Positions 37,724 to 47,110 are shown, numbered from the stretch's first letter. The stretch is 64,000 nt of DNA from Algoriphagus algorifonticola (GCF_007655305.1 NZ_VLOG01000064.1:26673-90672); one strand, 5' to 3'. The notes: generated by a model from the sequence alone, not told the origin. Numbers and translations are program-made.

Positions 37724-38880
37724 ATGAAAAATCAACCGCTTTTTTTTATAAAATCCCTTATAATGATACTCGGGGTAATTATTCTCAATGGCTGCTTAGA
37801 AACCACTAGCTACAATCCACAAAATAATTTTACTATTCCTGAAGAAGAGCTTGGTAAAAAAGCGTTCCAATACTACGAAAATTGGATACTTGACTCAAAA
37901 AAAATTTCAGAACTACCTCAGAATTTACCACCATTTATCCCCAGTGGCAATCGCTTATTCATATTGACAGCTCAAATTTAGTATCAGTACCTGCAACTAG
38001 AAAGCTTAATACATTTTTTGGTGACAAAGCATATTTAAGAAGGATCGTTTTTAAATTTGATAGTAGAGGTGAGGTTGAGATTGCTGGAATACTTGAACTA
38101 ATAGGTTTGGATTTAGAATATTTAGAGAGCAACGAAAAAAGTTTAATTCGAGGATATTTCAATGGAAATCAGAATAATGAACAGGCTATTTACATATGGT
38201 CGGATTTAAATTTTAAAAAGCAAGTTAGCTTACAAAACAATGGATACGATGTTTCCATAACCTATGAAAAACAACCTACCACAAATAATCAAAGATTACT
38301 TACACTTAATTGTATAGATTGGTATTATGTGTACTCCTATAATGGTGAAGTTATAGGCGAAGAGTATTTATACACTACCTGCACAGGCAGTAGCTGCGAT
38401 GAAAACACTACGGATGCTTGCCTTGAAGAGCCACCTCAAGGTGGTGGTGGTGGTTTCAGTCCAGAAGACGACTCTAAAATATGTGGGACATATTCTTTTA
38501 CCAGTATTGGTAATTCATTGACCACAGAAATACGTAATTTAGGCATGACTGCTATAAAAATGTCATTATTTCAAGGTGAGGTAATTCCTGTTGAGCTTGG
38601 TCCGATGTGCTTTAATTTCTCGGCTAACTTAGCTAGCTCTGTTTCAGCATCCACCATTATTAACGAGGCATTCAATAGTACTACCCTAGAAATTCAACAG
38701 GGTTTGAATAATGGAACAATAAATGCCGCTAATATTTATATTCAGTTCAAAAACAAGTTTGATCAAAAATTCAATACCCTTAAAAATTCCTTTGGATTGC
38801 CAGGAAATTCAGCAGGCTTTTCCTACGGTCCATGTTTTGGTCAGGTCACAATTAATACTGCAAATTACCTCTGTCTCTAA
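37724..38880 (+). pseudogene. Lipoprotein gene broken by one base in an A8 tract
   Basis: The first part encodes a lipoprotein signal peptide (LGVIILNGCLETTS, lipobox LNGC) and continues to about residue 58. At the run of eight A at 37897-37904 the frame shifts: with one more A, the sequence reads on through TIYPQWQSLIHIDSSNLVSVP into the long second part, which ends at 38880. The middle resembles Bacteroidota lipoproteins with a W-x-A...VPxT segment; the C-terminal part begins with a Cys-rich spacer and a glycine run (QGGGGGFSP) and is not recognised. It may be a pseudogene, a phase-variable gene, or a slippage-expressed gene. Confidence 0.7.
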
Positions 38881-38886
38881 TAGATC

Positions 38887-39438
38887 ATGGAAATAGAAAT
38901 GCTAAAAAAACTCAATGAAGAGTTCAAAAATCGATGGGGTCCTTTAACTGAAAAAAAAATTAACCTTCTAATTGAAGGAGCTGGAAATCCCAAATGGGAA
39001 AAAATATTGGAGTTTTTTCAAAATGATGGCTTATCGGATTATTCCTATATTCAATCTCCAAGCAATGCACTCTTTATACCAAAGGTAATTCCTAACAAGG
39101 AAACAGGTTTCTATCTTTACATTCATTTAGAAGCCCCAATATTTACCTGCTTTTTCAAGAAAATACATTTTGGGTTTTCCTCCAATAACACAAGGTACAC
39201 AATCAGTTCAAGCTCAAGGGAGAGAAAATTCGATTTCACTCTTATCGAAGTGATCCAGCGTGTAAAAGAAACCTATTTAGGATACCACTATCTTCCCCAC
39301 CATTTGCTATTTCAAAACAGGGTGGATTGGGGACTACCGATGGGAACTTATGAAAAAGAGGATGGATATTTCATTTTCGAATACTTTTTCGAAGTTTTTC
39401 ATTTTACTGAAGGGGACGAAATGGTAATTCTAAAGTAA
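38887..39438 (+). CDS. Protein of unknown function (183 aa), cargo of the ade-prfC region
   Basis: The protein has no signal peptide or membrane helix and is rich in aromatic residues (for example YFIFEYFFEVFHF near the end). It starts six bases after the stop of the broken lipoprotein gene, so the two are probably one transcript. I recognise no family. A cytoplasmic partner or immunity-type protein for the lipoprotein's variable C-terminal part is a possibility from position and size only. Confidence 0.6.
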   Translation: MEIEMLKKLNEEFKNRWGPLTEKKINLLIEGAGNPKWEKILEFFQNDGLSDYSYIQSPSNALFIPKVIPNKETGFYLYIHLEAPIFTCFFKKIHFGFSSNNTRYTISSSSRERKFDFTLIEVIQRVKETYLGYHYLPHHLLFQNRVDWGLPMGTYEKEDGYFIFEYFFEVFHFTEGDEMVILK

Positions 39439-39574
39439 GTTATAGGCAAATATAAAAAGAGCCTGCCCATATCTTTTTACAGCCCCTCTGTAAGATTTGG
39501 CCTAGTATCTGCAAAAATTTGAGGCTCTAGAAAGAACCATTGAGACAGTCTCAATTCTTTATCAAGACTATTGT

Positions 39575-39660
39575 CCAGTTGTAAAATGAAACTCTATCTC
39601 AGAATAATTGTCCATCACCATCTGAAGCCAGGCTTTTGACTCGGCCATAAAGACCCAGTT
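39575..39660 (-). pseudogene. prfC 3'-end fragment, copy 1
   Basis: On the minus strand this reads [19 protein letters not shown] and then EIEFHFTTGQ followed by a stop, closely matching the C-terminus of the prfC gene at 44048 ([28 protein letters not shown]). It begins a few bases after the stop codon of the ATPase gene. No other part of prfC is present. Confidence 0.85.
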
Positions 39661-39662
39661 TC

Positions 39663-40820
39663 TTAATCACTGTAGAAATATCCTTTCCAGTTTAGTACCT
39701 TAAATCCATCACTTCGGGATTGAGATTGATCTCCACAATACAAAACCATCCCTTTTTTTTGTCCGCTGAGTTTCATCCAAAATTTCAGGTTTTTGAAGTA
39801 ATCCGAATTAATGGTTTTTCCAGATTTGATTTCGACGGGAATCAAGTCCACACCTTCATCGATCAGCACATCAATCTCATGCCCGGTCTTATCCCTCCAG
39901 AAAAACAAATTGATTTCTTGCGCTTGATGCGTTCGCTGCTTGATTAATTCGGTCACGATTAGATTTTCAAAAAGTGCACCTCTCAGTGGGTGCGTTTTTA
40001 ACTGTTCTTTACGCTCAATCCCCAGTAAAAAGCTCACCAAGCCAGTATCCAGAAAATAGATCTTTGGTCGTTTGACGATAATTTTATTGAAATTTTGAAA
40101 ATGGGGACGCAACAAATAAATCAAAAAACTACTCTCTAGAATTCCAATCCAAGATTGTATGGTTTTGCTATCTACTCCAACTTCATTCCCCAAGGATGTC
40201 AGATTCAACTCTTGGCCCACTCGCCCAGCCAGCAGTCGGATGAATCTTTCGAAAACGATCAAATCGGAAATGTTTTTCACTTGACGAACATCTCGTTCAA
40301 TATAGGTTCTTAAATAATTAGGGAACCAATGGTAAGTGGGAATTCCGGGCTGATAAATCGGGGGAAACCCCCCTTTTAACATGAGAGAATCCTCATCCGG
40401 CACCTCATGTTCTTTTGAATAAATTTCTACTAATTGAAATGGGAGCAACTGCAAATAACCCACCCTTCCTGCCAAACTCTGGGTGATCGATTGCTGTAAA
40501 AGAAAGTTATTGGAACCAGTCAATATAAATTGACCCGTGATAGGTTTCTCATCAACAATCCCTTGGAGATATGAGAATAGTTCAGGGGTTCGTTGTACTT
40601 CATCAAGAATAGCACCCTCTGGAAAATCTCCCAAAAAGCCACGGGGATCTTCTATTGCATACCTTCTCCGATCAGGGTCTTCTAATGAAATGTAAGGCTT
40701 TTGAGGGAAAATCGAACGAACAAGTGTCGTCTTACCGGACTGACGGGGGCCGACGACGGCAACCACCTTAAAATAAGTGGCCAGTTCCAGTAGTTTTTCA
40801 GAAGCTTTACGATAAATCAT
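39663..40820 (-). CDS. AAA ATPase with DUF4143 domain
   Basis: The 385-residue protein has an N-terminal P-loop domain (VVAVVGPRQSGKTTLVRSIFP near residues 19-39, then GAILDEVQRTPELFSYLQ as the Walker B region) and a C-terminal DUF4143 domain with a restriction-endonuclease-like core: FFWRDKTGHEIDVLIDEG and PVEIKSGKT. The role of these ATPases is unknown, although they are common in mobile and strain-specific regions. It lies alone on the minus strand between two prfC fragments, and a perfect palindrome precedes it. Confidence 0.85.
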   Translation of the reverse strand: MIYRKASEKLLELATYFKVVAVVGPRQSGKTTLVRSIFPQKPYISLEDPDRRRYAIEDPRGFLGDFPEGAILDEVQRTPELFSYLQGIVDEKPITGQFILTGSNNFLLQQSITQSLAGRVGYLQLLPFQLVEIYSKEHEVPDEDSLMLKGGFPPIYQPGIPTYHWFPNYLRTYIERDVRQVKNISDLIVFERFIRLLAGRVGQELNLTSLGNEVGVDSKTIQSWIGILESSFLIYLLRPHFQNFNKIIVKRPKIYFLDTGLVSFLLGIERKEQLKTHPLRGALFENLIVTELIKQRTHQAQEINLFFWRDKTGHEIDVLIDEGVDLIPVEIKSGKTINSDYFKNLKFWMKLSGQKKGMVLYCGDQSQSRSDGFKVLNWKGYFYSD

Positions 40821-40832
40821 GGCTAAAAATAT

Positions 40833-40865
40833 GGAAAAATTCGGAATTAGATTCCGAATTTTTCC
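40833..40865 (-). promoter_or_regulatory. Perfect 15-bp palindrome before the ATPase gene
   Basis: GGAAAAATTCGGAAT and its exact reverse complement are separated by three bases. The element ends 12 bases before the ATPase start codon, so it could be an operator for autoregulation or a hairpin in the 5' UTR that hides the translation start. Confidence 0.65.
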
Positions 40866-40999
40866 AGTTTTCTAAGAAAAGACTCTTCATACCGATTTTC
40901 CGAAAGCAACATTCTATTAATCTCGATCCTGGGTAATCAAGACTACCAATTGTTAAAAACCCAACCCTTCAGTTTTTCAAAACCTGGTGGAGTATTTTT

Positions 41000-41073
41000 C
41001 TAAAACTCCGAAGTAAAGTGAAACTCAATCTCGGGATAATTGTCCTGTACCAACTGAAGCCAGGATTTAGACT
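41000..41073 (-). pseudogene. prfC 3'-end fragment, copy 2
   Basis: On the minus strand this encodes SKSWLQLVQDNYP and [10 protein letters not shown] with the stop codon, the exact C-terminal end of prfC. Over 74 bases it differs from the true gene end by about nine bases. It is separated by only about 19 bases from the ade fragment. Confidence 0.85.
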
Positions 41074-41092
41074 AGTGCCTGCCTTACGAACT

Positions 41093-41201
41093 GAAATTCG
41101 CTTTATGTGATCTGTTTTTTGATTTGTGATTAAAACTTTAAAATATTTTATCCAATTATTTTTTTTTGCACCTCCTATATTGCTATTGATCTTTTTTGGC
41201 C
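41093..41201 (+). pseudogene. ade 3'-end fragment with downstream region
   Basis: This copies 37553-37664: last codons KFALCDLFFDL, the stop, and the downstream poly-T/GCACCTCC/TATATTGCTA stretch. It directly follows prfC fragment 2 and directly precedes the second cargo block, mirroring the real ade and its cargo. Confidence 0.85.
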
Positions 41202-41272
41202 ATAGATCAAATCCGGGAAATTCTAGGCATTCCCAAAACAAAAATCAATTTTCAAACTTAAATTTTAAAAAA

Positions 41273-41470
41273 ATGAAGTCAACCTATATTTTAACTGTTT
41301 CGTTGATATCAGTATTAACATTCCTTATTCCATGTAAAGTATCTATAGCCCAGGATGCTTGCTCCAGAACAGAATATTACGATGGATGTGGAAATCTTTA
41401 TTGGAGTACAGGCAGTCAATCTTGTTCTAATGTAATCAAGGTTTATATGGACTTTGAGTGTGATACTTGA
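41273..41470 (+). CDS. Small secreted cysteine-containing peptide (65 aa)
   Basis: A clear signal peptide (helix ILTVSLISVLTFLIP, cleavage near SIAQ-DA) leads to a mature peptide of about 38 residues with four cysteines (ACSRTEYYDGCGNLYW, then SCSNVI and FEC). Four cysteines suggest two disulfides outside the cell. The start is the ATG preceded by an A-rich leader typical of Bacteroidota; a longer frame from 41126 runs through the duplicated ade region and is unlikely. A strong terminator follows, so it is transcribed alone. The function is unknown. Confidence 0.65.
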   Translation: MKSTYILTVSLISVLTFLIPCKVSIAQDACSRTEYYDGCGNLYWSTGSQSCSNVIKVYMDFECDT

Positions 41471-41494
41471 CAATCATACTAAACGATTATTTTC

Positions 41495-41531
41495 GGTTGG
41501 GTTTTATTTAGCTTATAAAGCCCAACCTTTC
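41495..41531 (+). terminator. Terminator after the secreted peptide gene
   Basis: GGTTGGGTTTTAT and ATAAAGCCCAACC form a 13-bp stem with one mismatch, followed by TTTCTT. Confidence 0.75.
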
Positions 41532-41547
41532 TTATAACTCAATAATT

Positions 41548-43985
41548 ATGATTAATTTTTTCAAAAGATCTACATGCTGGTATCTTCTATTTGTAATACT
41601 CTTTTTTTTATTTGCTTTCACCAATGACCCTGTACTGCGGATAATTACAACCTTCCAAAAATACCTTGACGAGCTGCCTGAGGAAAAACTCTATCTCCAT
41701 AACGACCGGAAAATCTATGCTGTTGGCGAAACGATTTGGTTTAAAGCCTATCTAACTCAAGGACCATTTCACATCCCCTCGACACTTAACCACACGGTCT
41801 ACGTCGAATTGATTGATCCTCAAAACAGAATTATTCAACGGGAAATCATTTTTTCTCCAGATGGTTTTGCTTCTGGGCATATAGATTTACCGGATTCCCT
41901 ATCCTCCGGCAATTATCTCCTCAGAGCCTATACGAATTGGATGCGGAATTTCGATGAAGCATATTTTTTCACCAGGAAGTAAAAATTTTAAACCCCGAAT
42001 CGTCAATCCAAGCCCAGACTCCCTCCCATTCCGATCTGGATATCCAGTTTTTCCCTGAGGGAGGAAATTTGGTAGAAGGAATCTTGAGTAAAGTGGCTGT
42101 AAAGGCAACCGGGCCAGATGGATTGGGGAGACAAATCCAGGGTGAAATTCTGGAAGATGGAATTAAGATAGGGGATTTTAAAAATAATCATCTAGGTATG
42201 GGAATATTTGGATTGCTTCCCAAATCCGGCAAAGTATATCAGGCGAAAATCCTAAATACCGGTTTAATACTTGAACTTCCCCTGGCATTGCCCGAAGGAA
42301 TTGTCCTTTCTGAGACAAACTCTCCTACCTCTCCTGATATACTTGTCAAAGTTCAAACGTCAACACCGTCCCAAATCCCAACCATCCATCTTGTAGCTCA
42401 GACTCGAGGACTCATTTGTGCTACCAGTACAGTAGAGTTATCAAACCGGATTGCATTTGTGCGAATTCCTAAGAAGGAGTTTCCCTCAGGAATTGCGCAA
42501 TTGACGGCCTTCGACTCAAATGGAATTCCATTGGCTGAGCGCTTGATTTTCATCAACCATCAGGATCACCTTCAAATCTCCATTTCCACCGACAAATCCA
42601 GCTACGCCCCTCGGGAACCTGTGGTTTTGAGCATCGAAACCAAAAACAAAGATGGAGTCCCTTTGCCTGCTAATCTTTCCTTGAGTGCACTGGATGAAGG
42701 CCAAATCCCCTACGATTCAAATCAACCAACTATCCATTCCTACTTATTGATGTCCTCTGAGCTCAAAGGGTACCTAGAATCTCCCGGGTATTACTTCAAC
42801 CCCGAAAACAAGGATCGGGAAGAGGCCTTGGATTTGCTGATGATGACTCAAGGCTGGAGAAGATTTACCTTCCGAGAAGCTTTAAACAATGAGCTCCCAA
42901 AACCAATCTATTCTCCGGAAAAAGGAATTTCTATGAAAGGAAGATTATTGGACAAAAACAATAATCCTTTGGAAGGAGGCTCTGTCTCTTATCTTTCCTT
43001 ATACCCGATTGCAGAATCACGAACAGTTATTTCGGAAACAGGTGGCCAATTCGAATTCCGTGATTTGCTCTATTTTGATTCAACAGAATTCACCCTAAAA
43101 GGGAAACCAAAAAATGGGAATGCTTTGGTGAACATTAAAATTGAAAATACATACGAGTCTCCAAGATTGGGATTTGGGACTAGATTACTTGCAGGTGGGA
43201 GTTTCGAAATGGAAGAACGGTTTATTTCCAAAGCAGCGGAAAGAAAACGAATCGATCAGGCATTTGATTTTACGAGCTCCGAATTAGAACTGAGTGAGGT
43301 GGAGGTCAAAGGAAAGCGGATCACAAAAACAGAGGAATACCGAGGACCAAGAGTTTATGGTGGAGGCACAACCATGGTTAAAGTGGCAGGGAAATCCGAA
43401 TTAGAAAACTTATTTCATCCTCTTGAACTAGTCCAAGGAAGGGTAGCAGGAGTCCAAGTATCCGGAAGTGGGATAAATTGGGACATCAAAATTCAGGGAG
43501 CCAACTCCATTAATAGCAATCTTGAACCATTAATTTTACTCAATGATATTCCGATTGATGCAAAGCAGCTTCATACCCTTCCGGTTCAGGAGATTGAGAG
43601 TTTTGTGGTGTGGAAAGGTCCTGATACGGCAATTTTTGGTGCCCGTGGAGCAAATGGGGTGATTGGATTCTACACTAAAAAATCCAATGAAACCCCACGG
43701 TCAAATTCTGCCAACAATCATGGTTTTATAAGAAGGAAAGGTTATCAAATCGAAAGGGAGTTTTATGCGCCGAAATATGACACTGACGAAGTCCTCCATT
43801 CCAAACCTGACCATCGAGCAACCATTTTTTGGGCTCCCATGATTCAAACTGATGCTACCGGAAAAGCTACCGTTCGTTTTTTCAATGCTGATTTGAACTC
43901 AACTATTCGGATTAAAATCGAAGGGCTTAGCCTCAATGGAATCCCCGGACACTCAGATTTTCACTATCAGGTAGAAAAAAAATAA
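41548..43985 (+). pseudogene. MG2-domain/TonB-plug surface protein gene with a frameshift
   Basis: The first part (41548-41982) encodes a membrane anchor or signal segment and a macroglobulin MG2-like domain (DRKIYAVGETIWFKAYLTQG, then SGNYLLRAYTNWMRNF). At the T6 run 41964-41969 the frame is lost; reading one base back continues as HQEVKILNPESS and QFFPEGGNLVEG, joining the second part, which runs to 43985. That part holds carboxypeptidase-like repeats and a TonB-receptor plug domain (ELVQGRVAGVQVSG, then WKGPDTAIFGARGANGVIGFYT). The full product would be about 810 residues. One missing T explains the break. Confidence 0.75.
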
Positions 43986-44011
43986 TTCATTTACGTCAGT
44001 AATTAGAAACT

Positions 44012-44036
44012 CTCCAAGGGTTTGGAGTCCTTGGAG
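44012..44036. terminator. Hairpin between the surface-protein gene and prfC
   Basis: CTCCAAGG and CCTTGGAG form a perfect 8-bp stem with a 9-base loop between the two convergent gene ends. It lacks a strong T run, so terminator function is tentative. Confidence 0.4.
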
Positions 44037-44047
44037 GGGTGAAGATG

Positions 44048-45628
44048 CTAAAACTCCGATGTAAAGTGGAATTCAATCTCAGGATAGTTGTCCTGAACCA
44101 TCTGAAGCCAGGCTTTGGACTCGGCCATAAAAACTAATTTCCCATCTTTATCATGAGCAATATGTCTATTCTTTGATCGAACAAACTCATCCAATTGCTT
44201 TTTATCCTTGCTACTGATCCAGCAGGCTTTGTATAGATTCATCGGATGGAATTCGACCGTGGCATTATATTCATTTTTCAATCGGAATTGAATCACTTCA
44301 AATTGAAGCTGCCCCACAGTACCGACTACTTTTCGAGAACCCATATCGAAGGTAAACAACTGCGCTACTCCTTCCTCCATCAATTGCTTCAGCCCTTTTT
44401 CCAATTGCTTTGTCTTCATGGCGTCTTTGTTGACCACTTCTCTAAAGATCTCCGGAGAAAAACTAGGAATTCCAGTGAAGACCATATTCTCCCCATCTGT
44501 CAACGTGTCGCCGATTTTGAGATTGCCTGTATCATACAAACCCACAATATCTCCAGGAAAGGCCTCATCAATGATCTCTTTATCCTGAGCCATAAACTGA
44601 GTCACATTTGAAAAACGAAGAGGCTTGGGACCTCTTACGTGGTTGTAAGGCTTATTTCGTTCAAATTTACCGGAGCAAATTCTCAAAAAAGCAATTCTAT
44701 TTCTGTGATTAGGATCCATATTGGCATGAATCTTAAAAACAAAGCCAGAAAACTTGGATTCATCCGGTTTCACCTCTCTTACATCTGTATTTCTACTTTT
44801 AGGAGTTGGGGCGATTTTGATAAAGGTATCCAGCATTTCATTCACACCGAAATTATTAACAGCAGATCCAAAAAACACGGGGGCAACTTTCCCCTCTAAA
44901 TACTCTTTCGGATCAAATTCCGGATATACCCCATCAATCAACTCCACATCTTCCCGAAGTTGATTTGCAGCATTCTGCCCAATCAAGGTATCCAATTCAG
45001 AATCTTCTAAATTTTCAAAGGTAGTTCGGTCATCGGAAAGCTTCCGCTGAGATGGTGTGAAAAGGTTCAGTTTTTTATCGTAAAGATTATAGACACCCTT
45101 GAAACTTTTACCCATGCCAATCGGCCAAGAAAGTGGTCGGCATTGAATGTTCAACTTTTGCTCTACCTCATCCAATAAATCATAAGGATCCCGTCCTTCT
45201 CTATCCAGCTTATTGATAAAGCAAATTACTGGTGTATTTCTCATCCGGCAGACTTCCATCAGCTTTTCAGTCTGAATCTCCACCCCTTTTACACAGTCAA
45301 TCACCATGATCACCGAGTCCACAGCTGTCAGGGTTCGGTAAGTATCTTCTGCGAAATCCTGGTGACCAGGAGTATCCAGCAAATTGATTTTGGTGTCTTT
45401 ATATTCGAAGCCCATCACAGAGGTTGCCACGGAAATACCTCTTTGCTTCTCGATTTCCATCCAGTCAGACTTGGTTGCGGTATCAATCTTATTGGATTTG
45501 ACAGCACCTGCTGTATTGATCGCCCCACCGAAAAGCAAAAGTTTTTCGGTCAAGGTAGTTTTCCCTGCATCCGGGTGGGCAATGATGGCAAAAGTTCTTC
45601 TCTTACTGATTTCCTTATTCAAACTCAT
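44048..45628 (-). CDS. prfC: Peptide chain release factor 3
   Basis: RF3 is the GTPase that recycles RF1/RF2 from the ribosome after termination. The G1 motif [15 protein letters not shown] is near residue 17, switch [10 protein letters not shown] near 84, and NKLD in [12 protein letters not shown]; the C-terminal RF3 domain ends [10 protein letters not shown]. The 526-residue length is normal. It is the right border of the accessory region, and its C-terminal codons are present twice more in that region. Confidence 0.96.
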   Translation of the reverse strand: MSLNKEISKRRTFAIIAHPDAGKTTLTEKLLLFGGAINTAGAVKSNKIDTATKSDWMEIEKQRGISVATSVMGFEYKDTKINLLDTPGHQDFAEDTYRTLTAVDSVIMVIDCVKGVEIQTEKLMEVCRMRNTPVICFINKLDREGRDPYDLLDEVEQKLNIQCRPLSWPIGMGKSFKGVYNLYDKKLNLFTPSQRKLSDDRTTFENLEDSELDTLIGQNAANQLREDVELIDGVYPEFDPKEYLEGKVAPVFFGSAVNNFGVNEMLDTFIKIAPTPKSRNTDVREVKPDESKFSGFVFKIHANMDPNHRNRIAFLRICSGKFERNKPYNHVRGPKPLRFSNVTQFMAQDKEIIDEAFPGDIVGLYDTGNLKIGDTLTDGENMVFTGIPSFSPEIFREVVNKDAMKTKQLEKGLKQLMEEGVAQLFTFDMGSRKVVGTVGQLQFEVIQFRLKNEYNATVEFHPMNLYKACWISSKDKKQLDEFVRSKNRHIAHDKDGKLVFMAESKAWLQMVQDNYPEIEFHFTSEF

Positions 45629-45648
45629 GGGTCCTTTCTTTCAGCCTG

Positions 45649-45656
45649 CAAAGGTA
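45649..45656 (-). promoter_or_regulatory. Candidate -7 promoter box of prfC
   Basis: The minus strand reads TACCTTTG, an exact TAnnTTTG, 20 bases before the prfC start codon. Confidence 0.4.
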
Positions 45657-45664
45657 AGGAAAAT

Positions 45665-45716
45665 GGATTTAGGATTTTCGAATTTCGATTTACGACATGC
45701 TGAAAATCCTAAATCC
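45665..45716. repeat. Perfect 15-bp inverted repeat upstream of prfC
   Basis: GGATTTAGGATTTTC at 45665-45679 and GAAAATCCTAAATCC at 45702-45716 are exact reverse complements with a 22-base spacer. The spacer and the following 80 bases repeat the motif CGTAAAT or its complement several times. It may be a repetitive extragenic element. Confidence 0.6.
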
Positions 45717-45800
45717 TGAGTTCCAAAAGTTCAAACTTGGGTTTTAAGAATTGAAGTCCGGTATTCCTTCGTAAATCATCAATCTTAATTCGTAAATTGA

Positions 45801-47036
45801 TTAATATTCCAAAATTCCCTCTGTAACAAACTGTTCTGCCCCCTCTAAAGTACTGTGCAAAACCATTCTAAAGGTGGTTCCAACTCCTACTTCTGAGCTT
45901 TTAACAAAAATTTTACCTCCGTGGTAACTTTCTATGATCCTCTTAGCCAAAGTCAACCCTAAACCCCATCCTCGCTGTCTGGTAGAAAAACCGGGATTAA
46001 AAACTTTTCTGAAAAGTCGTTTTTCCATTCCCTTCCCATTGTCTGTAATATCTATAATTACAAATTTATCACTGTCTTGAAGCAGCTCAATAGTGATCGT
46101 TCCTTTCCCCTTCATTGCATCAACGGCATTTTTACAGATATTTTCTATCACCCATTCAAAAAGCGGCTTATTCATCATGGCATCCAAATCTCTGGAGTCA
46201 GCCTTAATATTTAAATCCACTTTGGTCGAAATTCTTGGCCGGAGATAGGTGATCGTTTCTTCTATAACCTGATACAGGTTTTCCGCCTGAATCATAGGCT
46301 TGCTTCCAATACTTGAAAATCGCTCCGTTACCATTCTCAACTTCACGACATCCTTATCCATTTCAGTAATAATCTCCTTATTTTCTTCCCAAACAGGAGA
46401 GTTTCTGAGATAATCTATCCAAGCCATCAAAGAGGCAATCGGAGTTCCCAGCTGATGGGCAGTTTCCTTGGTCAGTCCTGCCCAAACCCGATTTTGTTCT
46501 GCGATTTTACTTTGGTTAAAAATTGCATAAGCCAGCATTCCAAAAATCAAAATTACGGCAAGTTGCACATAAGGATAATATTTCAAATTGATAAGCAATT
46601 CGGAATTGCGATAGTAAACCAGAATATCTGCCTCCCGAAGAAGGATCGGCTCATATTCGGCTTTCATTTTTTCCAATTCATCATCCAAAGTCTTTAGCGT
46701 ATCCTCTCCATCTGCATTTTTTTTGAATCGAATATTCCGAAACTCAATAGGTTCGCCGCTGGCATCCACCATAATTATGGGGATAGAATAGTTCTGCTGA
46801 ATGATTTCCTGATTGATAAAAGTAAGATTGTCAGTATTAGAAGCAGCATACTCCAATGCACTGGATAGGAGTTCAATCTGTCTTCTTTCCCGCTCTCTGA
46901 GTTCCTCCACCAGTCGGTTCGTGTACCAAATGGATCCGGCTCCAATAATTAAAGAAACGATTACAACCAACCATTTGACTTGTTTTCGGTTTTGATAGAA
47001 GTCGATGGATGTAAGATCCTGGAAACGGTTTTTCAT
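45801..47036 (-). CDS. Membrane sensor histidine kinase
   Basis: The 411-residue protein has two membrane helices (near residues 22-40 and 152-172) around an extracytoplasmic sensor part of about 110 residues. The H-box KETAHQLGTPIASL places the phosphorylated histidine near residue 194; the ATPase domain shows ENICKNAVDAM (N box), DNGKGM (G1) and GWGLGLTLAKRI (G2). No response regulator is adjacent, so it is an orphan kinase of unknown signal. It is divergent from dps. Confidence 0.92.
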   Translation of the reverse strand: MKNRFQDLTSIDFYQNRKQVKWLVVIVSLIIGAGSIWYTNRLVEELRERERRQIELLSSALEYAASNTDNLTFINQEIIQQNYSIPIIMVDASGEPIEFRNIRFKKNADGEDTLKTLDDELEKMKAEYEPILLREADILVYYRNSELLINLKYYPYVQLAVILIFGMLAYAIFNQSKIAEQNRVWAGLTKETAHQLGTPIASLMAWIDYLRNSPVWEENKEIITEMDKDVVKLRMVTERFSSIGSKPMIQAENLYQVIEETITYLRPRISTKVDLNIKADSRDLDAMMNKPLFEWVIENICKNAVDAMKGKGTITIELLQDSDKFVIIDITDNGKGMEKRLFRKVFNPGFSTRQRGWGLGLTLAKRIIESYHGGKIFVKSSEVGVGTTFRMVLHSTLEGAEQFVTEGILEY

Positions 47037-47081
47037 GCAATTGAACTTGACCTTTTAGGCTATTAACTCCTTTATCCCATA

Positions 47082-47110
47082 GATAGTATATCTCAGCTAT
47101 AGATATTATC
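47082..47110. promoter_or_regulatory. Dyad between the kinase gene and dps
   Basis: GATAGTATATCT and ATAGATATTATC form an imperfect inverted repeat (9 of 12) with a five-base spacer in the shared upstream region. A regulator site for one or both divergent genes is possible; no regulator can be named. Confidence 0.3.

Noticed and set aside
41126..41272. Longer form of the secreted peptide ORF
   Set aside because: The upstream codons run through the duplicated ade downstream region and would place a second hydrophobic stretch before a clear signal peptide.
42069..43985. Second part of the surface-protein gene as an independent gene with a TTG start
   Set aside because: The frame continues upstream with residues that complete the MG2 protein, so it is the distal part of a frameshifted gene.
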